This document shows, in pieces, positions 35,588-43,105 of a DNA stretch of 64,000 bases (position 1 is its first letter; each line of letters starts with the position of its first letter). The notes under the pieces are model-generated. The model worked only from the letters and a program-made list of their open reading frames with translations. It made no database searches and had not been told where the DNA came from. This DNA comes from Corynebacterium sp. UBA2622. Lineage in GTDB: Bacteria; Actinomycetota; Actinomycetes; Mycobacteriales; Mycobacteriaceae. The stretch is taken from NCBI RefSeq assembly GCF_002339505.1, contig NZ_DDJO01000017.1:47924-111923 (forward strand), given 5' to 3'. Made by a program: the position numbers and the translations under genes.

Positions 35588-37024
35588 TTAGTAGCTGCTC
35601 GAACCGCCCGCACCGGAGAAGCCAGAGCTGAAGGAGCTGTTGGTGCCGGAGGACGCCGACTGCTGGGCGGCGCGCTCGGCCTGCACGTTGGAATTGTGCC
35701 AGCTGCTCAGCATCACGTAGGGGACGTAGCTGGGGTACCAGTAGTTGTTGTCGTACAGGCGCGGGCGCTGGAGCGGGTTGCGCTCCTTCACGTCGCTGAA
35801 TTCGCGCTCCTTCACCTCGTCGAGCACCAGGCGGTAGTCCTCGAGCACCCGCACGAACTCGTCCACGAAGCCCGGGTCGGCGGGGTTGCGGTCCAGCCAG
35901 TCGATGCGGCCCTCCAGGTCCGCCAGCCGCCCGCGCAGCGCGGGGGAGCTCACGCCTCGGTTCGCCTTCTTCACGTCCTTGCGCAGCTCGGTCAGCCCGG
36001 CGCGGCGCGCGGCGGCGTCGCCCTGCTCCATGGCGAAGAGGCGGTTGATGTTGTCCTCGGCGGTGGAGACGTGGCGCACCGACTCCGCGGCCTCGGCGAT
36101 CTGCTTGTGGTGGTCCCACACCTGCTTGTCGTCGTTGACGTCGACCGACCCGAAACCGTTCGCACCGGAGACGGCCTCGTGCATGCCCAGGAAGCGGTCG
36201 CGCACCTCGGCCCACTCCTTGCGCAGCTCGCGGTCCGCGAACGCCGAGCTCACGGAGTTGGCGCGCACATCCACTTCGTCGAGGCGCTGGCCCAGCTCCG
36301 CGTACTCGCGGGTGACCAGCTCGTAGTCCTTCCGGCCCTGAGCAATCGCTTCACGACGCTTCTTCTGCCGCGCCACCACAAGGCTCCCGCCCGCGAGGGT
36401 GGCGGCACCGGTGCCCACGCCCGCAACGGTGGCGTTGGTGATGCGCGCGGACGTCCCCTCGCCGGCGGCGTAGTCTTCGATCTCCTGCGCGTCGGTGGCC
36501 TTACTGGCCCCGGCGAACAGCGCGGCGGGGATGTTGTTGTCGCGCATCCCGGGCTTGATGGCGTCGTTCACCGGCTCGGCCCGCTGGCCCTTACGCAGGT
36601 AGAGCTGGTTCGCTACGTCCTCCCCGGCGAAGGCGAACACCTTCCGGTTGTCGGTACCCGCGCCGATGATGAGCACACCGTCGGCGAACTTGTCCCTGCC
36701 GATCTCCTCGGGTCGGTTCACCCGGAGGTACTCCTCCACGGAGTCGTTCACGTTCTCGCGAGTCTGGCCCAGCACCAGATAATGCAGGGTGTGCACCGTG
36801 TCGGGCACGTCTAGGCGCCGGGCATCGGACTCCAGGCGCGCCTCGTCCTCGGGGGTCAGCACGTCCTGGGGGTCGTCGACAAGCACGCGCGGCGCGCCGG
36901 TGGTGGCCACGGCGACCTGGTCGCGGCCGGGTACATCCGTCATCGCCGCCGCGGCGCCCCCCACACCGAGCGCGACGAGGCCCGCGACGCCTGCCACCGT
37001 GCTGTACTTCCATGCGGATGCCAT
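35588..37024 (-). CDS. DUF5129/TPM-type membrane-anchored protein
   Basis: The product is 478 aa. An N-terminal hydrophobic segment (KYSTVAGVAGLVALGVGGAAAA) acts as signal or anchor. Residues 45-165 resemble a TPM-like fold (VDDPQDVLTPEDEARLESDARRL ... FADGVLIIGAGTDNRKVFAFAGED). A second hydrophobic stretch with basic residues follows (GTGAATLAGGSLVVARQKKRR, about 205-225), then a long helical, probably coiled-coil region (230-420) and a Ser/Gly-rich tail. The pattern is known in corynebacterial proteins of unknown role. A TAGGCT hexamer 7 nt before the ATG suggests a leaderless mRNA. Confidence 0.75.
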   Translation of the reverse strand: MASAWKYSTVAGVAGLVALGVGGAAAAMTDVPGRDQVAVATTGAPRVLVDDPQDVLTPEDEARLESDARRLDVPDTVHTLHYLVLGQTRENVNDSVEEYLRVNRPEEIGRDKFADGVLIIGAGTDNRKVFAFAGEDVANQLYLRKGQRAEPVNDAIKPGMRDNNIPAALFAGASKATDAQEIEDYAAGEGTSARITNATVAGVGTGAATLAGGSLVVARQKKRREAIAQGRKDYELVTREYAELGQRLDEVDVRANSVSSAFADRELRKEWAEVRDRFLGMHEAVSGANGFGSVDVNDDKQVWDHHKQIAEAAESVRHVSTAEDNINRLFAMEQGDAAARRAGLTELRKDVKKANRGVSSPALRGRLADLEGRIDWLDRNPADPGFVDEFVRVLEDYRLVLDEVKEREFSDVKERNPLQRPRLYDNNYWYPSYVPYVMLSSWHNSNVQAERAAQQSASSGTNSSFSSGFSGAGGSSSY

Positions 37025-37043
37025 GCGGTGGAGCCTATCGGGG

Positions 37044-37757
37044 TTAGAAGGGTTCCGCTATCGCACGGGCAATGATCACCGCCGCGGGATCGAACTGCTC
37101 CACCATGCGGCCCTCGACCTCGTCGAGGGTGTTGGGCGTGAGGAACCAGCCGGACCACGCGTCCTTGGCGGGGGAGAAGCCTCCGTCGCCGCGGCCGATG
37201 AGGTTGAGGGTGGCGTCGCGGATCCACAGGGGCCCCACCAGGTCGGCGTTCTCGCTCACGTCCACCAGGGCCGTGTCCTCCTCGTAGGCCACGACCGTGC
37301 AGCGCTCAAGAAGCTGGGTGAAGAGCGCCTGCGCCTGTTCCTGGGCGCCCTCGGAGCCGAGGTAGACCACGCTGACGAGGGAGAGCTCAGCACCCGGCTG
37401 GACGTCGTCGCGGCTGAGCAGGCCCGAGATTCCGCCGATCTGGGAGGGGAAGCGGGCGGGGGTGAAGGGGTCGTCGATGAAGAAGGTGTCTATCTCCGTG
37501 TCGCGGTCCACGCCCGTGAAGTCCACGAGCGCATTGGCCTCGTAGAGCTGCATCTCCTCCGGGGCGGCGAGGTTGCCGTACGCGGCCTCGGTGCGCAGGT
37601 CCCACAGCGCGTAGGGGGCGTCGATCGGGTGCGGGCCGGGTGAGACCGCCAGCACCGTTGCGGGAGACTCCCGCACGCGGCGCGCGTAGACCGAGTAGGC
37701 CTCCTCCGCGTCGGCGGGGTGGGCCAGGAACAGGGTGGTGACGATCTCCGCGCTCAT
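37044..37757 (-). CDS. Conserved hypothetical protein
   Basis: The product is 237 aa, acidic and without membrane segments or signal peptide. It has two similar-looking alpha/beta halves, with WDLRTEAAYGNLAAPEEMQLYEANALVDFTGVD and a C-terminal WSGWFLTPNTLDEVEGRMVEQFDPAAVIIARAI. I do not recognise the family. The start at 37757 has TATCCT ending 7 nt upstream, so it is probably leaderless; an earlier in-frame ATG at 37790 would overlap parS. The gene lies 19 bp before the DUF5129 gene on the same strand. Confidence 0.7.
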   Translation of the reverse strand: MSAEIVTTLFLAHPADAEEAYSVYARRVRESPATVLAVSPGPHPIDAPYALWDLRTEAAYGNLAAPEEMQLYEANALVDFTGVDRDTEIDTFFIDDPFTPARFPSQIGGISGLLSRDDVQPGAELSLVSVVYLGSEGAQEQAQALFTQLLERCTVVAYEEDTALVDVSENADLVGPLWIRDATLNLIGRGDGGFSPAKDAWSGWFLTPNTLDEVEGRMVEQFDPAAVIIARAIAEPF

Positions 37758-37789
37758 TCCCCCAAGGATACGGGCGGGCGCAAATGCCA

Positions 37790-37805
37790 TGTTTCACGTG
37801 AAACA
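37790..37805. other. parS centromere site
   Basis: Exact TGTTTCACGTGAAACA, and symmetric over 18 bp (ATG...CAT). It is in the divergent intergenic region between the hypothetical gene and the ABC ATPase, about 9.7 kb from the previous site. Confidence 0.95.
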
Positions 37806-37899
37806 TCGCGTTCCCCGTATCGCACCCCACCTATACTGTGCGGGTACATCCCATCCCCACTACGGATCGTTCGGCACGTTCCTGCCGATGGAGGAAATC

Positions 37900-39036
37900 A
37901 TGGCAACAGTGACCTTTGACCAGGCCACCCGGGTCTACCCCGGGGCGGAAAAGCCGAGCGTCGACAAGCTCAGCCTGGAAATCGCGGACGGTGAGTTCCT
38001 CGTCCTCGTCGGGCCCTCGGGCTCGGGCAAGTCCACCGCGCTTCGCATGCTCGCGGGGTTGGAGGAGACCAACGAGGGCCGCATCTTCATCGGCGACCGC
38101 GACGTGACCACGATGGAGCCCAAGGAGCGCGACATCGCCATGGTGTTCCAGAACTACGCGCTCTACCCGCACATGTCCGTGCGCGACAACATGGGCTTCG
38201 CCCTCAAGCTCGCGGGTATGGGCAAGGCGGAGATCAACGAGCGCGTCGAGGCCGCCGCGAAGACCCTCGACCTCACCGAGTTCCTCGACCGCAAGCCCAA
38301 GGCCCTGTCCGGCGGCCAGCGCCAGCGCGTGGCCATGGGCCGCGCCATCGTGCGCGAGCCGCAGGTGTTCCTCATGGACGAGCCGCTGTCCAACCTCGAC
38401 GCGAAGCTGCGCGTGCAGACACGCACGCAAATCGCCAGCCTGCAGCGCCGCATGGGCGTGACCACCCTCTACGTCACCCACGACCAAACCGAGGCGCTGA
38501 CCATGGGCGACCGCATCGCCGTACTCAACTTCGGCGTGCTGCAGCAGGTGGGCACCCCGCGCGAGCTCTACGACCACCCGGACAACGTCTTCGTCGCCGG
38601 CTTCATCGGCTCGCCGGCCATGAACCTCTCCACCTTCCGCGTCGAGGGCTCCGGGGACGCGGCCGTCGCGCGCCTCGGCTCCGCGGCCATCCCGCTGCCC
38701 CGCGAGTACGCCGACGCGCTCACCCCGGCGGACAACGGCGAGATCATCCTCGGCTTCCGCCCCGAGGCGCTGCGCCTCGTCGGCGGGGAGGTCCAGCACA
38801 CCATCCCGGTCGAGGTGGAGTTTGTCGAGGAGCTCGGCTCCGACTCCTACCTCTACGGCCAGCTCGCCGGCGGCGGCTGGGCGGCCGAGGGGTCCAGCCC
38901 CGAGTCCACCGGGCACATCGTCGTGCGCACGCCCCCGCTCTCCGGGGTGCAGCCCGGTGACGTGATCCACGTCCAGATCGAGGAGGGCGGCCTCCACGCC
39001 TTCTCCAAGCAATCCGGAATGACGTTTGAAAGGTGA
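37900..39036 (+). CDS. ABC transporter ATP-binding protein (MsmK/UgpC/MalK family)
   Basis: The product is 378 aa. Walker A GPSGSGKST is near residue 38, the Q-loop is VFQNYALYPHMSV, the signature is LSGGQRQRVAMGRAI, Walker B is VFLMDEPLSNLDAKLR and the H-loop is VTHDQTEALT. The C-terminal 130 residues form a TOBE/MalK-type regulatory domain (ILGFRPEALRLV ... VQIEEGGLHAFSKQSG). Proteins of this class energise sugar or oligosaccharide importers and can serve several of them. No permease or binding-protein gene is adjacent, so it is probably a shared orphan ATPase. The GGAGGA site fixes the start at 37900. Confidence 0.92.
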   Translation: MATVTFDQATRVYPGAEKPSVDKLSLEIADGEFLVLVGPSGSGKSTALRMLAGLEETNEGRIFIGDRDVTTMEPKERDIAMVFQNYALYPHMSVRDNMGFALKLAGMGKAEINERVEAAAKTLDLTEFLDRKPKALSGGQRQRVAMGRAIVREPQVFLMDEPLSNLDAKLRVQTRTQIASLQRRMGVTTLYVTHDQTEALTMGDRIAVLNFGVLQQVGTPRELYDHPDNVFVAGFIGSPAMNLSTFRVEGSGDAAVARLGSAAIPLPREYADALTPADNGEIILGFRPEALRLVGGEVQHTIPVEVEFVEELGSDSYLYGQLAGGGWAAEGSSPESTGHIVVRTPPLSGVQPGDVIHVQIEEGGLHAFSKQSGMTFER

Positions 39037-39166
39037 CTAGACCGCGATTGTCGCACCCGTGATTACCGTGCCGGTCTTTACAATCAAAGCGATACATCAC
39101 CGACTTAGCATTCGATCCTAAACCACTTCACCAACACGAACCGATTAAGGAAAAGGTGTCACCTGC

Positions 39167-40303
39167 ATGAAAGAACCTGGCCAGGACACGATGGATTTCC
39201 ATTCTTTGACAGAGGATGACCAGCTAACTCTGACGCGCGAAGAGATCGAAGATCTCGAATTTCCCGCAGCGCAGCCGCCCACTGTCACTTATGCCGGGCA
39301 AGATTTTGATGTTGAAGGGCTGGTGCGCAGACTCGACCGCGGCGACATTGTTATCCCTTCTTTCGGTGAAACCGCAGATGACATCGAAACCGCCGGCTTC
39401 CAGCGAGGGTTTGTCTGGCGAAAACCACAAATGGATAGGTTCGTTGAATCTCTCCTGCTCGGTTTCCCAATCCCAGGAATTTTTCTTGTCAGACAAGGCG
39501 ATGGGCGGATGCTAGTACTTGACGGCCAGCAACGCCTGCGCACTTTGTCCCACTTCTATGACGGATTGTTCTCGGGCAGGGAATTTTCTTTGAACTACGT
39601 TTCCGAGACGTTTAGGGGGCTCACCTACAGGAACCTCCCAGCAGAGTTACGACGAAAGCTAGATAACACTTTCATGCAGACCGTTATTGTTACGGCGCAG
39701 CCTGATGCGGACAATATGGACGCTATCTATCAAATTTTTGAGCGGCTGAACTCTGGTGGCACCCAACTAACCGCTCATGAAATTCGTGTGGCGCTGTTTG
39801 CCGGGCCCATTATCGAGTACTTGGAGACGTTGAACCGGAGCCCCGATTGGCGCCAGTTATACGGGCGAAAAAATAAGCGAATTAGAGACCAGGAGTTGGT
39901 CGCCAGAATCCTCGCTCTTTTCCTACATTCAGACGAATATTCCCGGCCCCTAAAGACTTTTATTAACAAGTTCTTGGAAGCCAATCGTAACGGAGTAAGA
40001 GACGAAACACGGCAGGCGGGAGAATTGTTCTTGCAGGCCTCGTCCTTACTGAGCGAAAACTTTGGTGAGGACGCTCTGCGGAGGGCATCTAAGCAAGTCA
40101 ACAACGCCTGGACAGACGGTCTTTACTTCGGGATCATGAAGAGATTGTCGCAAGGCCCGTTGGATGTAGAGGAGTTAAAGTCAGGTTACGACTCGCTCCG
40201 CAAGAACGAGGAATTTCAGAGATTTTCTACGAGTTCAAGCGCTGACGAGCAGCAAGTTAAGCAACGTTTACAGATTGCCGAAGAAAGTTTCGGCACTAAA
40301 TGA
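39167..40303 (+). CDS. DUF262 (ParB/Srx-like) domain protein
   Basis: The product is 378 aa. The DUF262 core is clear: GFQRGFVWRKPQMDRFVESLLLGFPIPGIFLV and MLVLDGQQRLRTLSHFY near residues 114-130, followed by the conserved IFERLNSGGTQLTAHEIR. DUF262 proteins are NTPase/nuclease-like modules of the ParB/sulfiredoxin fold, best known from GmrSD restriction, where a DUF1524 HNH nuclease follows; no such domain is present here. The gene is markedly AT-richer than its neighbours and overlaps the HEPN gene by 4 nt (ATGA), so the two are coupled. It appears to be horizontally acquired. Confidence 0.88.
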   Translation: MKEPGQDTMDFHSLTEDDQLTLTREEIEDLEFPAAQPPTVTYAGQDFDVEGLVRRLDRGDIVIPSFGETADDIETAGFQRGFVWRKPQMDRFVESLLLGFPIPGIFLVRQGDGRMLVLDGQQRLRTLSHFYDGLFSGREFSLNYVSETFRGLTYRNLPAELRRKLDNTFMQTVIVTAQPDADNMDAIYQIFERLNSGGTQLTAHEIRVALFAGPIIEYLETLNRSPDWRQLYGRKNKRIRDQELVARILALFLHSDEYSRPLKTFINKFLEANRNGVRDETRQAGELFLQASSLLSENFGEDALRRASKQVNNAWTDGLYFGIMKRLSQGPLDVEELKSGYDSLRKNEEFQRFSTSSSADEQQVKQRLQIAEESFGTK

Positions 40304-40818
40304 CACCTGAGAAAGTTATGTCATGGCCCTCCGTCGAAATTATCAACAGCCGTAATGACATTCAATGCCTGCGCGCCGAATTAGATTCACTCAGTGCCGA
40401 CAATGACACAATTGAACGGGCGATGTGTCGATTCTTGGTGATTCGCTCGTGTGGATATATCGAATTGTGCGTGGAGCGCGGATTGTTGGATACCTTGGCA
40501 TACGAAGCATCTCCTTCCGTGCTTTCGTATGTCGAGTCAGGTTTTTTCAAAGGTCGGAATCCTAAACCCGGGAAAATTGATAGCCTTCTACGGAGCTTTC
40601 GAGTTGAATGGGCAGAAGAAGTTGCTGATCTTTTGGGGAAGGATGACGAACTCCTAAAACGGGAGCTGGAGTTCTTAGTGTCGAAGCGCAACAGCATCGC
40701 TCACGGCCAAAGCGATAGTTTAGGTCGGCGGAAAGCTCTCGACTTGTGTGACTACGCGATTATGATTGGGGATGGCATTCTTGAAATCCTCATGCCACAG
40801 AAGGTCAAACCAGTCTAG
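40300..40818 (+). CDS. HEPN-domain protein (MAE_28990-like/RiboL-PSP-HEPN type), candidate RNase
   Basis: The product is 172 aa, mostly helical. Near residues 129-134 it has RNSIAH, the R-x4-H motif that forms the RNase site in HEPN proteins, preceded by ELEFLVSK, the usual helix. The N-terminal half contains SCGYIELCVERGLLDTLA. Together with the overlapping DUF262 gene it looks like a two-gene toxin or antiviral module in which the HEPN protein would cleave RNA; this is inference from motifs and coupling. Composition is AT-rich, like its partner. Confidence 0.82.
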   Translation: MTPEKVMSWPSVEIINSRNDIQCLRAELDSLSADNDTIERAMCRFLVIRSCGYIELCVERGLLDTLAYEASPSVLSYVESGFFKGRNPKPGKIDSLLRSFRVEWAEEVADLLGKDDELLKRELEFLVSKRNSIAHGQSDSLGRRKALDLCDYAIMIGDGILEILMPQKVKPV

Positions 40819-40867
40819 TAGGTAATTCATTGGGAATCGATGCTGGATTTGGCGTCCGCCAGAAATC

Positions 40868-40905
40868 ATGTGCCCCGTATCTCAATGCCGAGATACGGGG
40901 CACAT
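40868..40905. terminator. Perfect 16-bp hairpin between convergent genes
   Basis: ATGTGCCCCGTATCTC and GAGATACGGGGCACAT form an uninterrupted stem with a 6-nt loop. It lies between the HEPN gene (+) and the symporter gene (-). A long T-run is missing on either side, so it may be a factor-assisted terminator or mRNA-stabilising stem. Confidence 0.65.
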
Positions 40906-40926
40906 GGATGTGCAGGGTGGGCTGGT

Positions 40927-42147
40927 TTACTTAGAATTGCCCTCGTCCTCGCGCTCCTCCTCGAGCTTGTAACCCTCGATGGAACCCGCGGCGAAGCGGT
41001 TGACGATCATCGCGATCGCGCCGTCACCCGTGACGTTGGCGGCCGTGCCGAACGAGTCGATGACGATGTAGGCGGCGATCATGAGCGAGACCATCGAGTC
41101 GTCGAAGCCGAGGTTGGACTGCAGCAGGCCCACGGCCGCCATAATCGCTCCGCCCGGCACGCCCGGGGCGGCGACCATCATGATGCCCAGCAGGAGGATG
41201 AAGCCCGCGATCTGGCCCGGTCCGATGGGCAGGGAGCCCATGTAGACGATGGCGAGGGCGTAGAGGGTGATCTTCATCATCGAGCCGGAGAGGTGGATCG
41301 TCGCGCAGAGCGGGACCACGAAGCCGGCGACGTTCTCGTCCACCTTGTTCTTCAGCGTGGACTCGTAGGTGACCGGGATGGTCGCGGCGGAGGAGGAGGT
41401 GCCCAGCGCGGTGAAGTAGGCGGGCAGCATGTTCCTCAGCGAGGTGAAGGGGTTGCGGCCCGCGACCGCGCCGGCGACGAGGTACTGGAGGATGACGATC
41501 ACGATGGTCATCGCCACCGCGAGGACCAGCACGCGCCCGAAGGCGGACATGGTGGAACCGAGGTTGTCGTTCATGCCGAGGTTAAGGAAGGTGCCGAAGA
41601 TGAACACCGGCAGCAGGGGAATGACGAAGACCTTGACCACCTTCATCACCACCGATTCCAGCTCGGTGAAGAACTTGTACATGGTGTCGGACTTCACGGC
41701 CGTCATGCCCAGGCCCACCACGAAGGCGAGCAGCAGGCCCGCCATGACCTCGAACGGCGCGGGCATGTCAACCTCGAAGAACGGGCTGAGCCCACCGGCC
41801 TCCGGGTCGTCGACGGTGGTGATCAAGCTGCGGTCGCCGAGCAGCGAGGGGTAGAGCGCCGAGGACAGGCCCCAGGCGATCATGCCGGAGATAATGGTGG
41901 AGCCGTAGGCCAAGCCGGCGGTGAGCCCGAGCCACTTGCCGGCACCGCGGCCGAGCCCCGCGATGGCCGGGGTGATCAGCGAGAAGATCAGGACAGGGAC
42001 GAAGAATCCCAGGAAGTTGGAGAACAGGCCGTTGAAGGTGATGAACACCCGGGCCAGCCAAACGGGGAAGAACATGCTGCAGAGGATGCCGAGCAGAATT
42101 GCCACGACGATCCAGAAGAGCAGCGAGTTCAAGACTTTCGATTTCAT
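40927..42147 (-). CDS. Dicarboxylate/amino acid:cation symporter (DAACS family)
   Basis: The product is 406 aa with the GltPh-like fold. The hallmark TM7-HP1 region reads TALGTSSSAATIPVTYES, with the serine-rich hairpin. It is followed by FVVPLCATIHLSGSMMKITLYALAIVYMG, a motif corresponding to the Na-binding NMDGT (changed to HLSGS, as in the dicarboxylate/SstT-like branches), and VPGGAIMAAVGLL. The C-terminal tail is acidic (EEEREDEGNSK). Substrates of the family are glutamate, aspartate, C4-dicarboxylates or serine; which one is not clear. An AAAGG site precedes the ATG. Confidence 0.88.
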   Translation of the reverse strand: MKSKVLNSLLFWIVVAILLGILCSMFFPVWLARVFITFNGLFSNFLGFFVPVLIFSLITPAIAGLGRGAGKWLGLTAGLAYGSTIISGMIAWGLSSALYPSLLGDRSLITTVDDPEAGGLSPFFEVDMPAPFEVMAGLLLAFVVGLGMTAVKSDTMYKFFTELESVVMKVVKVFVIPLLPVFIFGTFLNLGMNDNLGSTMSAFGRVLVLAVAMTIVIVILQYLVAGAVAGRNPFTSLRNMLPAYFTALGTSSSAATIPVTYESTLKNKVDENVAGFVVPLCATIHLSGSMMKITLYALAIVYMGSLPIGPGQIAGFILLLGIMMVAAPGVPGGAIMAAVGLLQSNLGFDDSMVSLMIAAYIVIDSFGTAANVTGDGAIAMIVNRFAAGSIEGYKLEEEREDEGNSK

Positions 42148-42348
42148 GTACGAGCCTTTTCACTCGACCCGGGTCCGGGTCATTTACAAAGGGGACAGTC
42201 TGAATAGACAACCCTAAACCTATACGTCAGGGGTACCCGCCGGGCCGATTACCTCACGGTTTGTGTGCGCCGGTTCAGCTTTTTGCGCGCCGATGGGCTC
42301 CCCGGAGCGCTTTCGGGGCCGCGATGAGCCCGGGTTATGCTGATGTGC

Positions 42349-42804
42349 ATGAGTGCAGCAAACCTCGTCGCCGGCATCCTCCTCCTCGTTCTCGCGCTCG
42401 CCCTGATCGTCCCGGGCGCGATGGCCACCGCAGGCAAGCTGCCGGGCAACTCCGTCTTCGGGCTCCGCGTGCCGGAGGTTCGCAAGGACAAGGCGATCTG
42501 GGACCAGGCGCACCGGGTCGCGGGCCCGATCTGGCTCTTCTCCGGCGTCGCGCTCGCTTTCGGCGCCGCCTTCGCCTTCCTCGCCAACGGCTGGATGTGG
42601 GTCGTCCCCGCCATCTTCGCCATCGCGGCGGTGGTGGGCTTCTCGGTCGCGGGTAACTTCGGGGCGCGCGCCGCCGCGCTTATCGACGCCTCCCGCGATA
42701 CCCAGGCGAACCCGGAACCCGCCCCCGGGGCGCCCTCGCCCCAGGTTGACCTCGGCGCGCTGCGCAAGGCGGCCGGCCGCGCCGACGAGGGTGGCGCCCG
42801 GTGA
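42349..42804 (+). CDS. SdpI-family membrane protein
   Basis: The product is 151 aa with three hydrophobic segments. The loop GKLPGNSVFGLRVPEVRKDKAIWDQAHRVAGP is the SdpI-type motif. SdpI of Bacillus is an immunity/signal protein, but most family members have no known job. A TATGCT hexamer ends 7 nt before the ATG at 42349, supporting a leaderless start; ATGs at 42337 and 42343 are in frame and less likely. The TGA stop abuts a parS site. Confidence 0.8.
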   Translation: MSAANLVAGILLLVLALALIVPGAMATAGKLPGNSVFGLRVPEVRKDKAIWDQAHRVAGPIWLFSGVALAFGAAFAFLANGWMWVVPAIFAIAAVVGFSVAGNFGARAAALIDASRDTQANPEPAPGAPSPQVDLGALRKAAGRADEGGAR

Positions 42805-42820
42805 TGTTTCACGTGAAACA
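42805..42820. other. parS centromere site
   Basis: Exact TGTTTCACGTGAAACA, beginning the base after the SdpI-like gene's stop codon and followed by its terminator. It is about 15 kb from the previous exact site. Confidence 0.95.
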
Positions 42821-42836
42821 TTGAGTTTCCGCTGCG

Positions 42837-42866
42837 CCCTCCGCCCTCCGGCGGGGGGTGTTTTTT
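42837..42866 (+). terminator. Intrinsic terminator of the SdpI-like gene
   Basis: CCGCC (42841-42845) and GGCGG (42850-42854) form the core stem, extended by weaker outer C/G pairing, and six T residues follow at 42861-42866. It separates the SdpI-like gene from the trp promoter 30 bp downstream. Confidence 0.75.
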
Positions 42867-42896
42867 CTGCGCGGGGCGGGTGGGCGTCGAAAAGCC

Positions 42897-42925
42897 TTGC
42901 GCGGCCGTGTGATGCCCGCTACTCT
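42897..42925 (+). promoter_or_regulatory. trp operon promoter
   Basis: -35 TTGCGC (42897-42902), 17-bp spacer, -10 TACTCT (42920-42925). The -10 ends 7 nt before the GTG of the leader peptide, so transcription should start at or next to that codon, giving a leaderless leader message. Confidence 0.7.
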
Positions 42926-42932
42926 TTCCCCT

Positions 42933-42992
42933 GTGACTTCCACCATCTTGAACGCAACCGCTGCGCCCGCGCAGTGGTGGTGGCGCGCGTAG
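42933..42992 (+). CDS. trpL: trp operon leader peptide
   Basis: The 19-codon frame starting at GTG encodes MTSTILNATAAPAQWWWRA and has three consecutive Trp codons near its end. No ribosome-binding site is present, and the predicted transcription start coincides with the GTG. When charged tRNA-Trp is scarce the ribosome should stall at WWW and prevent the attenuator hairpin at 43025-43055. This is the standard attenuation logic, inferred here from sequence layout. Confidence 0.85.
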   Translation: MTSTILNATAAPAQWWWRA

Positions 42993-43024
42993 ACGGCGTG
43001 CCACCCATTTAGTCACACTCTCGG

Positions 43025-43062
43025 CCCGCCGGCTTGGACCACCAAGCACCGCGGGTCTTTTT
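43025..43062 (+). terminator. trp attenuator
   Basis: An outer stem CCCGC (43025-43029) / GCGGG (43051-43055) encloses an inner stem GCTTGG (43032-43037) / CCAAGC (43042-43047), followed by TCTTTTT (43056-43062). The GTGGTGG run of the Trp codons can pair with CCACC downstream of the leader stop, giving the competing early hairpin expected of an attenuator. Confidence 0.8.
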
Positions 43063-43105
43063 GTTCCCAGTACCCCGGTGAAGGAAACGACACAAGGACG
43101 TACGA

